64,000 nucleotides of DNA from JACKDW01 sp964621785 (GTDB taxonomy: Bacteria; Myxococcota_A; Polyangia; Nannocystales; Nannocystaceae): contig CAZUPD010000006.1 of assembly GCA_964621785.1 (NCBI GenBank), positions 62,001 to 126,000 on the forward strand. Reading direction: 5' to 3'. The notes under the pieces were generated by a model. It was given only the letters and a program-made list of their open reading frames with translations. It was not told where the DNA came from and made no database searches. Position 1 is the stretch's first letter, and each line of letters opens with the position of its first letter. A program made the translations under genes and the position numbers. This document shows, one piece after another, positions 18,301-25,707 of this stretch.

Positions 18301-18480
18301 TTTGTCGACAGCGTGGTGGACGAGCTTGATGGCGATCGGTCGGCCGAGTTGCTCGTCGAGAGCTTCGAACACGACACCCATGCCACCCTCGCCAAGTTGC
18401 CGGATGATCTTGAATCGTCCGATCCGTTCCGGGGCGCGGTCCATCGACGATGGTATCGCCGTCGAGTCAATGCGCGGCAT
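12361..18480 (-). CDS. Multidomain signalling protein: Ser/Thr kinase, pseudokinase-like domain, AAA ATPase, helical repeats, GAF, cyclase-like domain
   Basis: 2,039 residues. Kinase 1 (~20-310) has LGEGGMGVVF, IAIKLVH, HCDFKPHN near 147 and DFGLARF. Kinase 2 (~330-600) has HKDIGPDHILL near 462 and LADFDVA, so the catalytic-loop Asn is His and DFG is DFD, suggesting weak or no activity. An AAA domain starts near 640 with GPSGIGKSAVV near 660 and Walker B LVLFLDDLQWSDL. A long helical region (~1090-1640) follows. A GAF domain occupies ~1657-1812 (AHHAAVVLCTGDRLTVEAEG). The end (~1837-2013) resembles a class III nucleotide cyclase (LLAINLEGFAV, QIGLGLHTGAVALAAIG) without the usual metal/substrate residues. 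This layout is known from cyanobacterial and myxobacterial multi-sensor kinases. Cytoplasmic; monocistronic. Confidence 0.93.
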   Translation of the reverse strand: MPRIDSTAIPSSMDRAPERIGRFKIIRQLGEGGMGVVFEALDEQLGRPIAIKLVHHAVDKEGSRGQARMLREAQAMARLSHPNVVQVYQVGEHLGQVFLAMEYVKGPTLRTWQREKVRSWREVLERYIEAGRGLSAAHKKGLVHCDFKPHNALVADDDGRVRVLDFGLARFHERADRTAKSPEQLTEFDRIELSQKLLDRHEIEQSMTISDTVTGTPAYMSPEQYQGFRANARSDQFSFCVALYEALYGERPFSGQSPAALAFQVSAGDIRDPPPGAKVPTWLREVILRGLHPEPAGRWPSMDAILQALIRDTGPLRRQRIRIEGINIERFKHLSTHGYEIAQPLRDGRDTVVYRGRREADEQPVLLKLLRSELPSRSELARMRREHELLGKFDTTGVVRSLGLEQHGHGTVLVLEDFGATTLRQRLMGGVTLEIGEFLRLALRLNDALATVHSEGLIHKDIGPDHILLDETCRRAALADFDVASQISEETPAITSPDDLEGTLHYMAPEQTGRMNRTVDYRSDYYALGVTFYEALTGQLPFEVSHPMELLHAHIAVAPTPPHELAPNIPETLGRLVVKLMSKTPEERYQSAAGLRADLSRCLREWTKHGWIEDFPLATQDFSEQFSIPQLLYGREQLVELLLASYERAAHGKIEMFLLKGPSGIGKSAVVREVHKPVVGRRGYFVSGKSDPRTRDIPYKALLQAFQELFRQLLRESDISLRVWREELLAAVGGNGRVLIDVIPELELIIGPQPGVPDLPPTESSNRFRSLFRSLIRVIAREDRPLVLFLDDLQWSDLASLKLVERLVLDPELGNLLLVGAYRDTEVGPDHLLNQVLQTIEEAGFLVHQHAVRPLALEHTHALVKDTLSPTRHDTLKLARLIQAKTDGNPFFVRALLHSLYDQQLVVFDRATNGWLWDPEEVVRARLSDDIVDLLSARIGDLSERTRNALELGACIGSSFTLELLAIVSGKNPVEVANDLWEALERGLLRVVGDAYKYIDRLDPSASGSERMPEIRYYFVHDKIQHAAYTRIDPSRRRLTHLRIGRLLRDQTRPDELGDQVFRITTHLNASLSLVTDRGERVRLAELNLLAGRRAKRSNAYTSPVTHLRTGIDLLPTDEWEACYELAYSLRRELMESLHLAGDIDKALELFTPLVNRATTVLQKAEVYRLKASLESYRKQNELAVATALEGLRLLGVGLPTKATRGAALIELARVRLAQRFRSPDKLTNLSDLENPRIHLILHLMMSVVPAAYFIDTRLGAIYLLRIAGISMRSGLTDAAAFGFAGYGLVLVGVLGAYHEAYAFGQLALALNDRFRNQWLDVKLDFVVGFFIAPWIEPFAAARRRLQRAYQNGIQAGDLAYACYAGITGTLISLVEGLNLDRIMSSSEGMYSTAQRAGEFDGIGMLTAVQRTCKALQGETLAPTTFEGVGWDERTFVAGLSDRDTPMAMFYYHLYKMVVMYIFRDFKAAQDIRPVVQERVESALAQPMLADYYFYTTLLDAAHYPEASPREQRTLVRQMLQSLKQLQTWARICPHNFQSRLLLAQAEYARVTGGGGDPFTLYNQAIQAARTFESINCEAVGLELTARFALDSGYDVAVESYVAAACDAYTRWGAHAKVDLLSQEFGDHLPLRSLPEASVEQPRSPRVDMAALVTRSMRGIFYQSSLERVLAATVRTLTELTGAHHAAVVLCTGDRLTVEAEGGLNPKAARTLHNIVVDRSDQVCPAIVKFVIRSRETVLLANACEEGDYRDDPYIRGVNVKSVLSMPLTHLGSIVGAIYLENELSPDVFVERHVELLHELLPSITFAIVATRSGWSNGKFAPRELYDRLGRAYGQPVQAGEYVELRGTLLAINLEGFAVPTAGVDNRRRLAWLSGYIRDVEATVTRCHGFVAQRSAETLTAVFTETTLGALTAALSLLHQTADVNDERVEAGAGPLQIGLGLHTGAVALAAIGSDTAVSGVLFAEAISLVTAVARSCYERKSQLLMSTATRAELQVDGIPKNISLEQVEPLRLIGHHELPLFEVAESAKIRFGRSSGHG

Positions 18481-18942
18481 GTCTGATGCAGTGTACTAGT
18501 AGGTCCGCCGAAAATCCCCGTTGCCCGGCGTGCGTGAGCGACAACCGAGGAGGCGTGAACACGACCGTGTCGAGAACACGCTCGTAGCGAAGATGTCCAA
18601 AGGGACTGTTTTGAAGTAGCGCGACGACAGTCATCGATGATGCGAACGACCGATTTGTTGAACGGCCGATCTTTGCCATTGACTTCTCCCTCGCAGTCGC
18701 ACCGCGACCGCGCCACACACGAGCTGAGCAGCAAAACATGTTGGCGGAGAAAACACGGGCGACTCGTCGGGAGAAAGCCTCCCGCTCGCGGTCTCCAGAC
18801 CCCGCTTCGATGCGGGTGACATGTTTGTGTCGTAACCCTCGTCGGTCGCGTGAATCCTCAAAACGAATATGATTTCGCGAGGTTGTTCGGTCGTCGTAGG
18901 ATGTTGTAGGCGTTGACGGAAAGAGCGTCCTAGGAGATCCTG
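18481..18942. other. 462-base divergent intergenic region
   Basis: Separates the divergently transcribed giant kinase gene and the haem-motif lipoprotein operon, so it should hold promoters for both. Frames crossing it look like chance. The only clear signal is the AGGAG at 18932-18936, 6 bases before the ATG at 18943. No RNA gene or repeat was seen. Confidence 0.6.
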
Positions 18943-20736
18943 ATGTGGGGTACGGCGATGACCTTTCGACGGACGATACGTTCAACCTGGCCTTTTGTAC
19001 TTGTTTTTGGCCTTCTCGGACCTGCCTGTGGTGGAGGCGATGGCGACGGAGAAACCGACTCCGCTTCAGACACCGAGGCCGATACCACCACGGATGGGAT
19101 GGAGGTCGATGAACACGGCCTTGCCTACCTCGCCCCACCACAACGTCTGACGCGGATTTCGATGGCCGTTCGCGGCATTCGTCCGAGTCGCGACGAGCTC
19201 GCTGCGGTCGCCGACAATCCCAGCTCGCTCGAGACCATCGTCGACGGATACCTCAGCGATCCGCGGTTTGGCGTGATCATGCGAGACCTCCACAACGAGG
19301 CTCTGCTGTCGCGGGTGGATTATTTCATCCCGCCCGCAGGGTTTTTGCCCAAGGGCGTGCTCGCCGGCGCCGATGTCTACGAGCTCAACCGCTCGATCAT
19401 GGACGCACCGCTGCGACTGATCGAGCATGTCATCCTCGAGGACAAGCCCTACACCGAGATCGTGACTGCCAACTACACCATGGTCAACACCCACACCGCG
19501 GGCGTCTGGGGACTTGCGCACTCAGGCGAGCCCAACCCGGAGATCTGGGAGCCATCGCAATGGATCGACGATCGTGGGAACGCGGGGATCCTGACCGACG
19601 GGTGGTTGTTTACGCGTCACGACAGCACCATCGCCAACGCCAACCGCGGACGTGCCAACGCCATGTCGCGGGCCCTGTTGTGCGAGGATTTTCTCGCCCG
19701 CGACATCGACATCGATCCGCAGGCCGTCAACCTCGCCGACCCCAATGAAGTTGCAGATGCAGTGAAAACCGACGCCGCCTGTGTCAGCTGCCACCAATCG
19801 CTCGACCCGCTGGCGAGTTTCTTCTCCGGGTATTTTCCGCAGGTGCTGCCGTCGGCGGTGACCTATCCCCACGACAACTACTCTGCCGGGTTGTTTAGCC
19901 TGATCTATGGCGTCGACATGCGCGACCCGGGGTACTTCGGGTTTGCCGGGGAATCGCTCGTTGATTTGGGGGCCCTGATCGCCTCCGACCCGCGGTTTAG
20001 CCTGTGCACCGCGCGGCGGTTTTACAGCTACTTCCACCAGATTCCACTCGAACAGGTGTCCCACGAGACAGCTTCGAAGCTGCAGCGGGACTTCATCGAC
20101 TCGGGGTTTTCGGCCCGCGAACTCGTACGGTCGATTGTCCTCGACGATGCATTCCACGTCTCCCACGTCGACCTCGAAGCCCTCGGCGATCAAGAGCCGA
20201 GTGAGGACGCCTTGGCCGCGCGAGGCTTCAAAAAAATCCGACCCGTCCAACTCAAGTTGCTGCTACACAATACGGTCGGCTTTTCGTGGAAGGCCGATAT
20301 CTCCCAGTTCCAGTTGGGAACCATCGACCTGCTAGACGACTCGTTTGTCGGATTTCAGGTGTTGGGTGGTGGGATCGACGGGTACTACGTCACCCGTCCA
20401 GCGCATACCTACAACGCCACCGCGAGCCTGTTGTTGCGGACAGCTGCCCGTGATGCCGCTGGCTATGCGGTCGAGCACGACTTTACTTCCGACCCCGGTG
20501 CACGCAAGTTGCTGACCATCGGCGATCCCAATGACACGAGCGAGGCGCGGGTGCGCGAGCAAATCGTCGACTTGTATGTGCGCCTGCTCGGGCAACAGGT
20601 CGCCGGCGACTCCCTCGATGTCGACCAGACCTACGAGCTCTTTACGGTCGCGCTCAGCCAAGCGGGAACACCTTCGCGGGCGTGGAAGATTGTCGTCGCC
20701 GCCCTGATGCAGGATATCGCCGTCGCCTACTACTGA
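18943..20736 (+). CDS. Lipoprotein with single CxxCH haem motif (DUF1592/PSCyt-like)
   Basis: 597 residues. AGGAG 6 bases before the ATG fixes the start. The signal ends at the Cys in LLGPACGGG and a Gly/Asp/Thr/Glu linker follows. The body (RLTRISMAVRGIRPSRDEL, LSDPRFGVIMRDLHNEALL) resembles the cytochrome-associated DUF1549/DUF1592 group abundant in Planctomycetes and myxobacteria. A haem c attachment motif, CVSCHQSLDPLASFF, sits at ~280-284, and LDPLA is the context usual in these proteins. It is first in an operon with a DUF1501 protein (50 bases on) and a small cytochrome c-like lipoprotein. A periplasmic redox or polymer-degrading role is inferred; none is established for this family. 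Confidence 0.83.
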   Translation: MWGTAMTFRRTIRSTWPFVLVFGLLGPACGGGDGDGETDSASDTEADTTTDGMEVDEHGLAYLAPPQRLTRISMAVRGIRPSRDELAAVADNPSSLETIVDGYLSDPRFGVIMRDLHNEALLSRVDYFIPPAGFLPKGVLAGADVYELNRSIMDAPLRLIEHVILEDKPYTEIVTANYTMVNTHTAGVWGLAHSGEPNPEIWEPSQWIDDRGNAGILTDGWLFTRHDSTIANANRGRANAMSRALLCEDFLARDIDIDPQAVNLADPNEVADAVKTDAACVSCHQSLDPLASFFSGYFPQVLPSAVTYPHDNYSAGLFSLIYGVDMRDPGYFGFAGESLVDLGALIASDPRFSLCTARRFYSYFHQIPLEQVSHETASKLQRDFIDSGFSARELVRSIVLDDAFHVSHVDLEALGDQEPSEDALAARGFKKIRPVQLKLLLHNTVGFSWKADISQFQLGTIDLLDDSFVGFQVLGGGIDGYYVTRPAHTYNATASLLLRTAARDAAGYAVEHDFTSDPGARKLLTIGDPNDTSEARVREQIVDLYVRLLGQQVAGDSLDVDQTYELFTVALSQAGTPSRAWKIVVAALMQDIAVAYY

Positions 20737-20786
20737 TGGTGCCTGATTTTTGATTGCTGAAACGCTACATGAACAGAGGAATCACC

Positions 20787-22058
20787 ATGAAGACACTGAC
20801 ACGCAGGAGTCTCTTAGCCGGTTCGGCAGCCGCCCTCGCAGCGGGGGGCCTCGGTGTGTGGCGATCGGGCCAGGCGGCCAGCCTCGCCGGTACGCCCCGC
20901 AAGTTGATTCTGGTTGTCGCCCAGGGCGGATGGGATGTCACCTATGCGCTCGACCCCAAACCGGGAATCATCGGCATCGATGCGCCTGACGGTACGGTCG
21001 AGAACTTTTCCGGCATTCCGATTTTAACCGACCCGGCCCGTCCGGCGGTCGGAGAGTTTTTCTCCGCCAATGCCGGGTTGTGTTCCGTGATCAACGGTCT
21101 GCAAGTCCGGTCGGTGTCCCATAGCAATTGCGCGGCCCGGGTGCTCACCGGTACCGTCAGTGAGACGAGCCCGGACGTCGGGGCAATTGTTGCGCATACA
21201 CATGGGCGTTCCCTTCCGGTGCCGTACCTCGTACTCGGGCGGATGGCATTTTCGGGACCCCACGCAGCACTCACGGCCCGCACAGGAACGACCAACCAAC
21301 TCGATGCGCTGCTCAACCAGTCCTCGGTGTTGTGGTTTGCTTCGACGCCACAGCAGTCGTTCACCCCCTCGACCAACGAAGAGGCGCTCATCCGGGCCCA
21401 TGTCAACGTCCGAGCCGAGCGCGAGCTAGCGACCCGGGGGCAGGCGGGTAGCAACCAAAAGCATCTCCAGGATTTCCTCGACTCCCTCAGCCGCGGCGAT
21501 GCGCTGCGCAACAGTCCCGGGCTCGGAGCGTTTAACCTCACCCGCGACCTCGGGCCGCAGGTGGAGATCGCTATCGCAGCCCTGTCTCAGGGACTTTCGC
21601 AGGCCGTTCAAATCGAAGCCGGTGATTTCGATACCCATATCGACAACAGTGAGCAAAACAACCTCCACGACTCGTTCTTTGCCGGCCTCAACCTGCTGGT
21701 CGAACGCCTCGCTACCACCAATGGGACCGGGACCGGCAGCAAGCTGCTCGACGAGACAGTCGTCGTGGTCGTGTCGGAACTCGGGCGGACACCCAAGCTC
21801 AACGGCGACGGCGGGAAGGATCACTGGGGGACGACCTCGGCAATGGTCTTTGGTGCAGGTGTCAAGGGGGGACAAGTTGTAGGAGCAACCAACGACGGTC
21901 TCGAAGGCGAGCTCGTCGACCTCGCCAGCGGTCAGCTCAACAGTGACGGTCTTCCGCTCGACTATGGGGCGTTTGCCGCGGGAGTGCTGTCCCTGACCGG
22001 TGTGGATCCAAGCGAGTTGTTGCCGCGCGAGACTCCGCTCGGTGGACTGAGTGTATAA
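20787..22058 (+). CDS. Tat-exported DUF1501 family protein
   Basis: 423 residues. The start is set by AGAGGA 6 bases before the ATG at 20787; MKTLTRRSLLAGSAAALAAG is a Tat signal with TRRSLL. The body matches DUF1501 (alkaline-phosphatase-like/sulfatase-related fold): LILVVAQGGWDVTYALDP at the start, then VVVVVSELGRTPKLNGDGGK and the DHWGTTSAMVFGAGVKGG block near 340-370, which in the family usually reads EFGRTP...GRDHW. Function of DUF1501 proteins is not settled. It sits in the middle of the operon 18943-22561, the usual pairing of DUF1501 with a cytochrome-motif protein. Confidence 0.9.
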   Translation: MKTLTRRSLLAGSAAALAAGGLGVWRSGQAASLAGTPRKLILVVAQGGWDVTYALDPKPGIIGIDAPDGTVENFSGIPILTDPARPAVGEFFSANAGLCSVINGLQVRSVSHSNCAARVLTGTVSETSPDVGAIVAHTHGRSLPVPYLVLGRMAFSGPHAALTARTGTTNQLDALLNQSSVLWFASTPQQSFTPSTNEEALIRAHVNVRAERELATRGQAGSNQKHLQDFLDSLSRGDALRNSPGLGAFNLTRDLGPQVEIAIAALSQGLSQAVQIEAGDFDTHIDNSEQNNLHDSFFAGLNLLVERLATTNGTGTGSKLLDETVVVVVSELGRTPKLNGDGGKDHWGTTSAMVFGAGVKGGQVVGATNDGLEGELVDLASGQLNSDGLPLDYGAFAAGVLSLTGVDPSELLPRETPLGGLSV

Positions 22059-22060
22059 GC

Positions 22061-22561
22061 ATGATGAATCGCGCCATGGTGGTACGCAGCCCTCATTTTA
22101 GAACGTTCGTAACGACATGCCTCCTATGGGGTGCGCTGGCCGGGTGTGCCGCCGAAGATGACGCGACAACCGCGTCGAGTGAGACCTCTGAAACGGGGGA
22201 GAGCGGGTCCGATTCGGGGTCTGAAACAACGACGGTCGACGAGGGTCCGTGGGACTCGCTCGACGAGCGTCCGTGTCCGCCGGAGAGCACGGTCGACGCC
22301 CAGAACTTCGGCATTCCGTTTTTGCTCACCCACTGCAATGGTTGCCACGGGGGTGCGGTAACCGGCGACGAGCGTCAGGGTGCCCCACCCGAGGTGACGT
22401 TCGACAACATGGATCAGGTGCGGATGCAACTCGACCGGATCTGGGAGCGTTCGGGTGATGACAACAATACGATGCCACCTGCGGGGGGGCCGACCGAGGA
22501 AGAGCGCGCGTTGCTTGGCGAGTGGCTGGCCTGTGGGGGACCCTATCTCGCCGGCGAGTAG
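22061..22561 (+). CDS. Small cytochrome c-like lipoprotein
   Basis: 166 residues, beginning two bases after the DUF1501 stop, so almost certainly co-translated. The signal ends with lipobox LAGC, followed by a Ser/Glu/Thr/Asp linker. THCNGCHGG near residue 92 is a haem c site and DDNNTMPPAGGPTEEER supplies the likely distal Met ligand, with the common MPP-x-GGP-T-xE pattern of small cytochromes in this setting. The C-terminal EWLACGGPYL carries an extra Cys. Probably an outer-surface or periplasmic electron carrier or cofactor-bearing partner of the two upstream proteins. Confidence 0.85.
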   Translation: MMNRAMVVRSPHFRTFVTTCLLWGALAGCAAEDDATTASSETSETGESGSDSGSETTTVDEGPWDSLDERPCPPESTVDAQNFGIPFLLTHCNGCHGGAVTGDERQGAPPEVTFDNMDQVRMQLDRIWERSGDDNNTMPPAGGPTEEERALLGEWLACGGPYLAGE

Positions 22562-22599
22562 CGCAAGTCGCTAAGGCGGGCGTTGCGTTGTTTCGCCAG

Positions 22600-25548
22600 C
22601 TAGGCGTCCGACTGGCTGTCGTTCGCCGCGTCGGAGTCGGGAGAGCTGACGGATTCGGTATCCGCGTCGGAGTCGGAAGATGCACCGGAATCGGTATCCG
22701 TGTCGGAGTCGGGCGAAGCATGGGCTTCGCTATCCGACGGACCGTTGGTATCCGCGGCGTCGGAAGAATCCTGGACTTCGGTATCCGCATCCGCCTCGGA
22801 ATCGGAAGGATTGACCGCATCGGCTTCGGAATCAGACGGACTGTCGACGGCCTCGGAGTCGGGAGAGTCGGCAGTGTCGGGTTCCGTACCCGATTCAGAA
22901 GTCGCACCGGATTCAGTATTATCCGCATCGGAACCCGGAATGTCGCCGGCTGCTTCGGTTTCCGTATCCGATTCAGAATTCGCATCGGAACTCGGAGAGT
23001 CGTCGGACTCTGGAGTACTCTTTTTCTCTGCGGGCGCGGGACGTCGACTCTCGGGCCACGCCTGATCCGCCCCTTCACCGGTAAACGACAGACGCTCGCG
23101 CAGGGAGTCGAGTCGACGGATCGCGGCTTGCCACGCACCTTCATCAGTAAAACCATAGCGCTTATTATCGTGAAGGATCGTCCATTGATGTCCGCTCAGG
23201 GCCGAAAATATTTGTTCATACACGTTTTTGATGTGCTCGTCCTCAACGAAAAACCCCCCTTCTTCATCCTCGGTGTAGGTCAGCTCGACCAGTTTTCGCT
23301 CGAGCATGGTGTGGTTGACCACCCACTCGCCCTGCTCGATCGCTTTGCTGGCAACATCTGGGAAGTCTTGCCATAAAAAGTCGATCGACTTTCCCCAGTC
23401 GGACTCGGTGAGTGCGGGGCACCACGCCTCGGGGATGCCGCTTGGGTCGCGGCGGAGCAAATATTCGAGGAAGGCGCGACCAAATCGTGCTTGTACATTG
23501 AGTTGCCAGTGCTCGGTCCGTTCCTCGGGGTTCTCGCCGAGTTTGCGGGCTTGGATGTTGGTGACCACTCCGTTCCACACCTCGGCCTTCATATCTGTGT
23601 CGGTACAAATATTTTGCCCTTCGCGCAGGGCGACGCGCAGGAGCTCTTGGAACGCCTCGGGGTTGTCGCGCTTCATCTCCCGGCTCAATGTCACGTGAAA
23701 CGGCTCGGAGAGGGGAATTTTGACCTCCCCCTCGGGAACCACCTGCGCTTGATATTTGCCGTCGACTTGCTTCCAACGCAACAGTTCCGCGACGATCCTA
23801 CGGGCTTGGAGGTCGAGATAGACGCGGTACATCTCGCGGGAGGATGCGTTGTGCATGTGGGTCCCCAGTAGGAACCGAGTTTGTTGGCTGCCCTCGCGCA
23901 TATCGAGTTCAATGGTTTCGGTCGCAGTCGTCGGATAACCTGTATCTGCATCGAACCCGTCCATCTCAACCCGGACCTTGAGCCGCGTGCCGGTGACATC
24001 GATCAGATTGTAGTCACCCTCCACAGTCTTGATGTACCTCGGGTTTGGCGAGAAGCGGATGTTGTCGACGTCCGGCAAGTGGTGAAAAAAGGCAGTCCCC
24101 ATATTTGCGAGACCGTCGTCAAACTCGATTTCCGTGACGGTGAACGTATCTGGGCGACCTCCGAGCGGCCAGCGAAAGTGCTTCCCTTTGGCGAGCCCGC
24201 GAAACTGAAGACGATCGGGGCGCGAGTCATTGCGAAATCCTCCAAAACGCTGCACACCGCGCTGCAGCAACCCGCTCTCGTCTGCATGGCGGTAGACCGA
24301 ACCGAGCTCCATCACACTCGCCAGCATTTCGAGCAGGTGGGTGTGGTCATAGTGTTCGATACCTCCCGTGTCCGAACGGTACTCATACAGACTGGGTTTG
24401 GCGGCGAGTGTCAGGCCAAAACTCTCCATAATGGCCTTAATGTCGCAGTGTCCGGCCCACGATACCCACTGGACCTTCCCGGGTTGGACGTAGCCGTTGC
24501 GGTCCCAATCAAAGCGAATACCTTTGCGGAGATGGGGGCTTTTCGGTGCGCGGCGAAATGTGAGTTGTTCGGTGTCGACTGGGCGGCGACGGATGTCGGT
24601 GGATTTGACTTCAACGTCGCTGTGGTCGGCGAGTTTGTAGCCGTCTTCATCGCGATAGATCCAGGCTCCCGCCTGCGCATGGGCACACTTTGGATCAATT
24701 CGCAACAGCTCGTAGCGGGGGACGAGGGTCTCGTTTGACCCCGGGTCCTCCGAAACGATTTGTCGCGAATTTCGATCGATCAAAAATCCGCCGAGGGAGG
24801 TCTCGATATCGGTTTCGGTGATCCCGTGATACGCATATTTATTGCGCATCAGAAAGTCGAGGTGTCGCAGGAGTTGGCGGCGTTGGTTTCGCACTGCGCG
24901 ACGCTGGCCGGCGGTCAGAACTGCAAATGGTTTGGAACCGGGTGCCGGCAGGCTGGCGAGGGTCTGTTCGAGATAGTGGACAAACGGATCGTCGTGTCCG
25001 TAGCTGTGATATGTTCCGGTATCGCTATCGTCGTAGCGAACGTCCCCGGCGTAGGCCTCGTCTTCAAATACATGCAAGCTGTAACGGGCCCGGTCGCGTT
25101 CGTCGTCTTCCCACGTTTCGGAGACTTGGTCGAGGAGTGCCCGTGCCTCGGTAAAGAACTGCGCGATTCTCTGGGCCCGGATACTGTTGCGATAGTAATG
25201 TTTTGACCCCTCGGGGCCCGCGTCTGGCTCGAGGTCGTCGGCGTTGAGGTAACCCGCGTACTCGCGCAGGTGCTGCTCGACGAGTATGTGGAGTTGTTGT
25301 GCATTATGTGGTGATTCGACTTCGTCGAGGATGTGACGCGGGGCAGGGTCGTCGGCCGGTGGCAACTCGACACGGAGTCTGGGGTGGGCCCGCTCCTCAC
25401 TCGTTGCGTGTTCAAATAGATGGAGTTTGATTCGCCCCCCGGGATGCAGCGGTTGATGACGGATTCGCTTGATCCGGGTGCCGAGCCAGTCGAGGGCTTC
25501 GGCTGAATTCATAAACACGTTGTAGGAAGCGTCGCGGTTGACCTTCAT
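22600..25548 (-). CDS. Large unrecognised protein with Asp/Ser/Glu-rich C-terminal tail
   Basis: 982 residues from the ATG at 25548; the frame is open 327 bases further but that part is Arg/His-rich noise reaching into the region divergent from the next gene. No signal peptide or membrane helix. Residues 1-~830 look globular. Around 360-375, VQWVSWAGHCDIKAIMESFG sets a Cys in a Trp-Gly-His context, and a His-rich stretch follows (IEHYDHTHLLEML), faintly like transglutaminase-type cysteine proteins; this is a weak resemblance. Residues ~835-982 are a low-complexity Asp/Ser/Glu/Ala/Thr repeat, highly acidic. Family and function unknown. Confidence 0.75.
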   Translation of the reverse strand: MKVNRDASYNVFMNSAEALDWLGTRIKRIRHQPLHPGGRIKLHLFEHATSEERAHPRLRVELPPADDPAPRHILDEVESPHNAQQLHILVEQHLREYAGYLNADDLEPDAGPEGSKHYYRNSIRAQRIAQFFTEARALLDQVSETWEDDERDRARYSLHVFEDEAYAGDVRYDDSDTGTYHSYGHDDPFVHYLEQTLASLPAPGSKPFAVLTAGQRRAVRNQRRQLLRHLDFLMRNKYAYHGITETDIETSLGGFLIDRNSRQIVSEDPGSNETLVPRYELLRIDPKCAHAQAGAWIYRDEDGYKLADHSDVEVKSTDIRRRPVDTEQLTFRRAPKSPHLRKGIRFDWDRNGYVQPGKVQWVSWAGHCDIKAIMESFGLTLAAKPSLYEYRSDTGGIEHYDHTHLLEMLASVMELGSVYRHADESGLLQRGVQRFGGFRNDSRPDRLQFRGLAKGKHFRWPLGGRPDTFTVTEIEFDDGLANMGTAFFHHLPDVDNIRFSPNPRYIKTVEGDYNLIDVTGTRLKVRVEMDGFDADTGYPTTATETIELDMREGSQQTRFLLGTHMHNASSREMYRVYLDLQARRIVAELLRWKQVDGKYQAQVVPEGEVKIPLSEPFHVTLSREMKRDNPEAFQELLRVALREGQNICTDTDMKAEVWNGVVTNIQARKLGENPEERTEHWQLNVQARFGRAFLEYLLRRDPSGIPEAWCPALTESDWGKSIDFLWQDFPDVASKAIEQGEWVVNHTMLERKLVELTYTEDEEGGFFVEDEHIKNVYEQIFSALSGHQWTILHDNKRYGFTDEGAWQAAIRRLDSLRERLSFTGEGADQAWPESRRPAPAEKKSTPESDDSPSSDANSESDTETEAAGDIPGSDADNTESGATSESGTEPDTADSPDSEAVDSPSDSEADAVNPSDSEADADTEVQDSSDAADTNGPSDSEAHASPDSDTDTDSGASSDSDADTESVSSPDSDAANDSQSDA
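22601..23020 (-). repeat. Degenerate SD/DSE-coding repeat tract
   Basis: Low-complexity DNA built from variants of GAxTCGGA-type hexamers and nonamers, encoding a run of Asp, Ser, Glu, Ala and Thr (units such as DSDSEAD and SPDSDTD). It forms the acidic tail of the 982-residue protein. Such tracts expand and contract by slippage. Confidence 0.75.
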
Positions 25549-25707
25549 TCGTCGATCCCTTCGTTGACGGTGCGGCGGCACCATCTTAGGGGTCAATCGT
25601 GCGGTCGTCACTGGTTTGATCCGCGCGTACCGTGGCGGGCCGACAATGGTATCGCGCGTTCGGTCGAATGTTTGGTGCCGATGTGCGCGCGTGCGATGCT
25701 GCCGGCA

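Noticed and set aside
22601..23020. Possible tandem DNA repeat or CRISPR-like array
   Set aside because: The regularity is due to in-frame Asp/Ser codons of one protein; there are no constant repeats with unique spacers.
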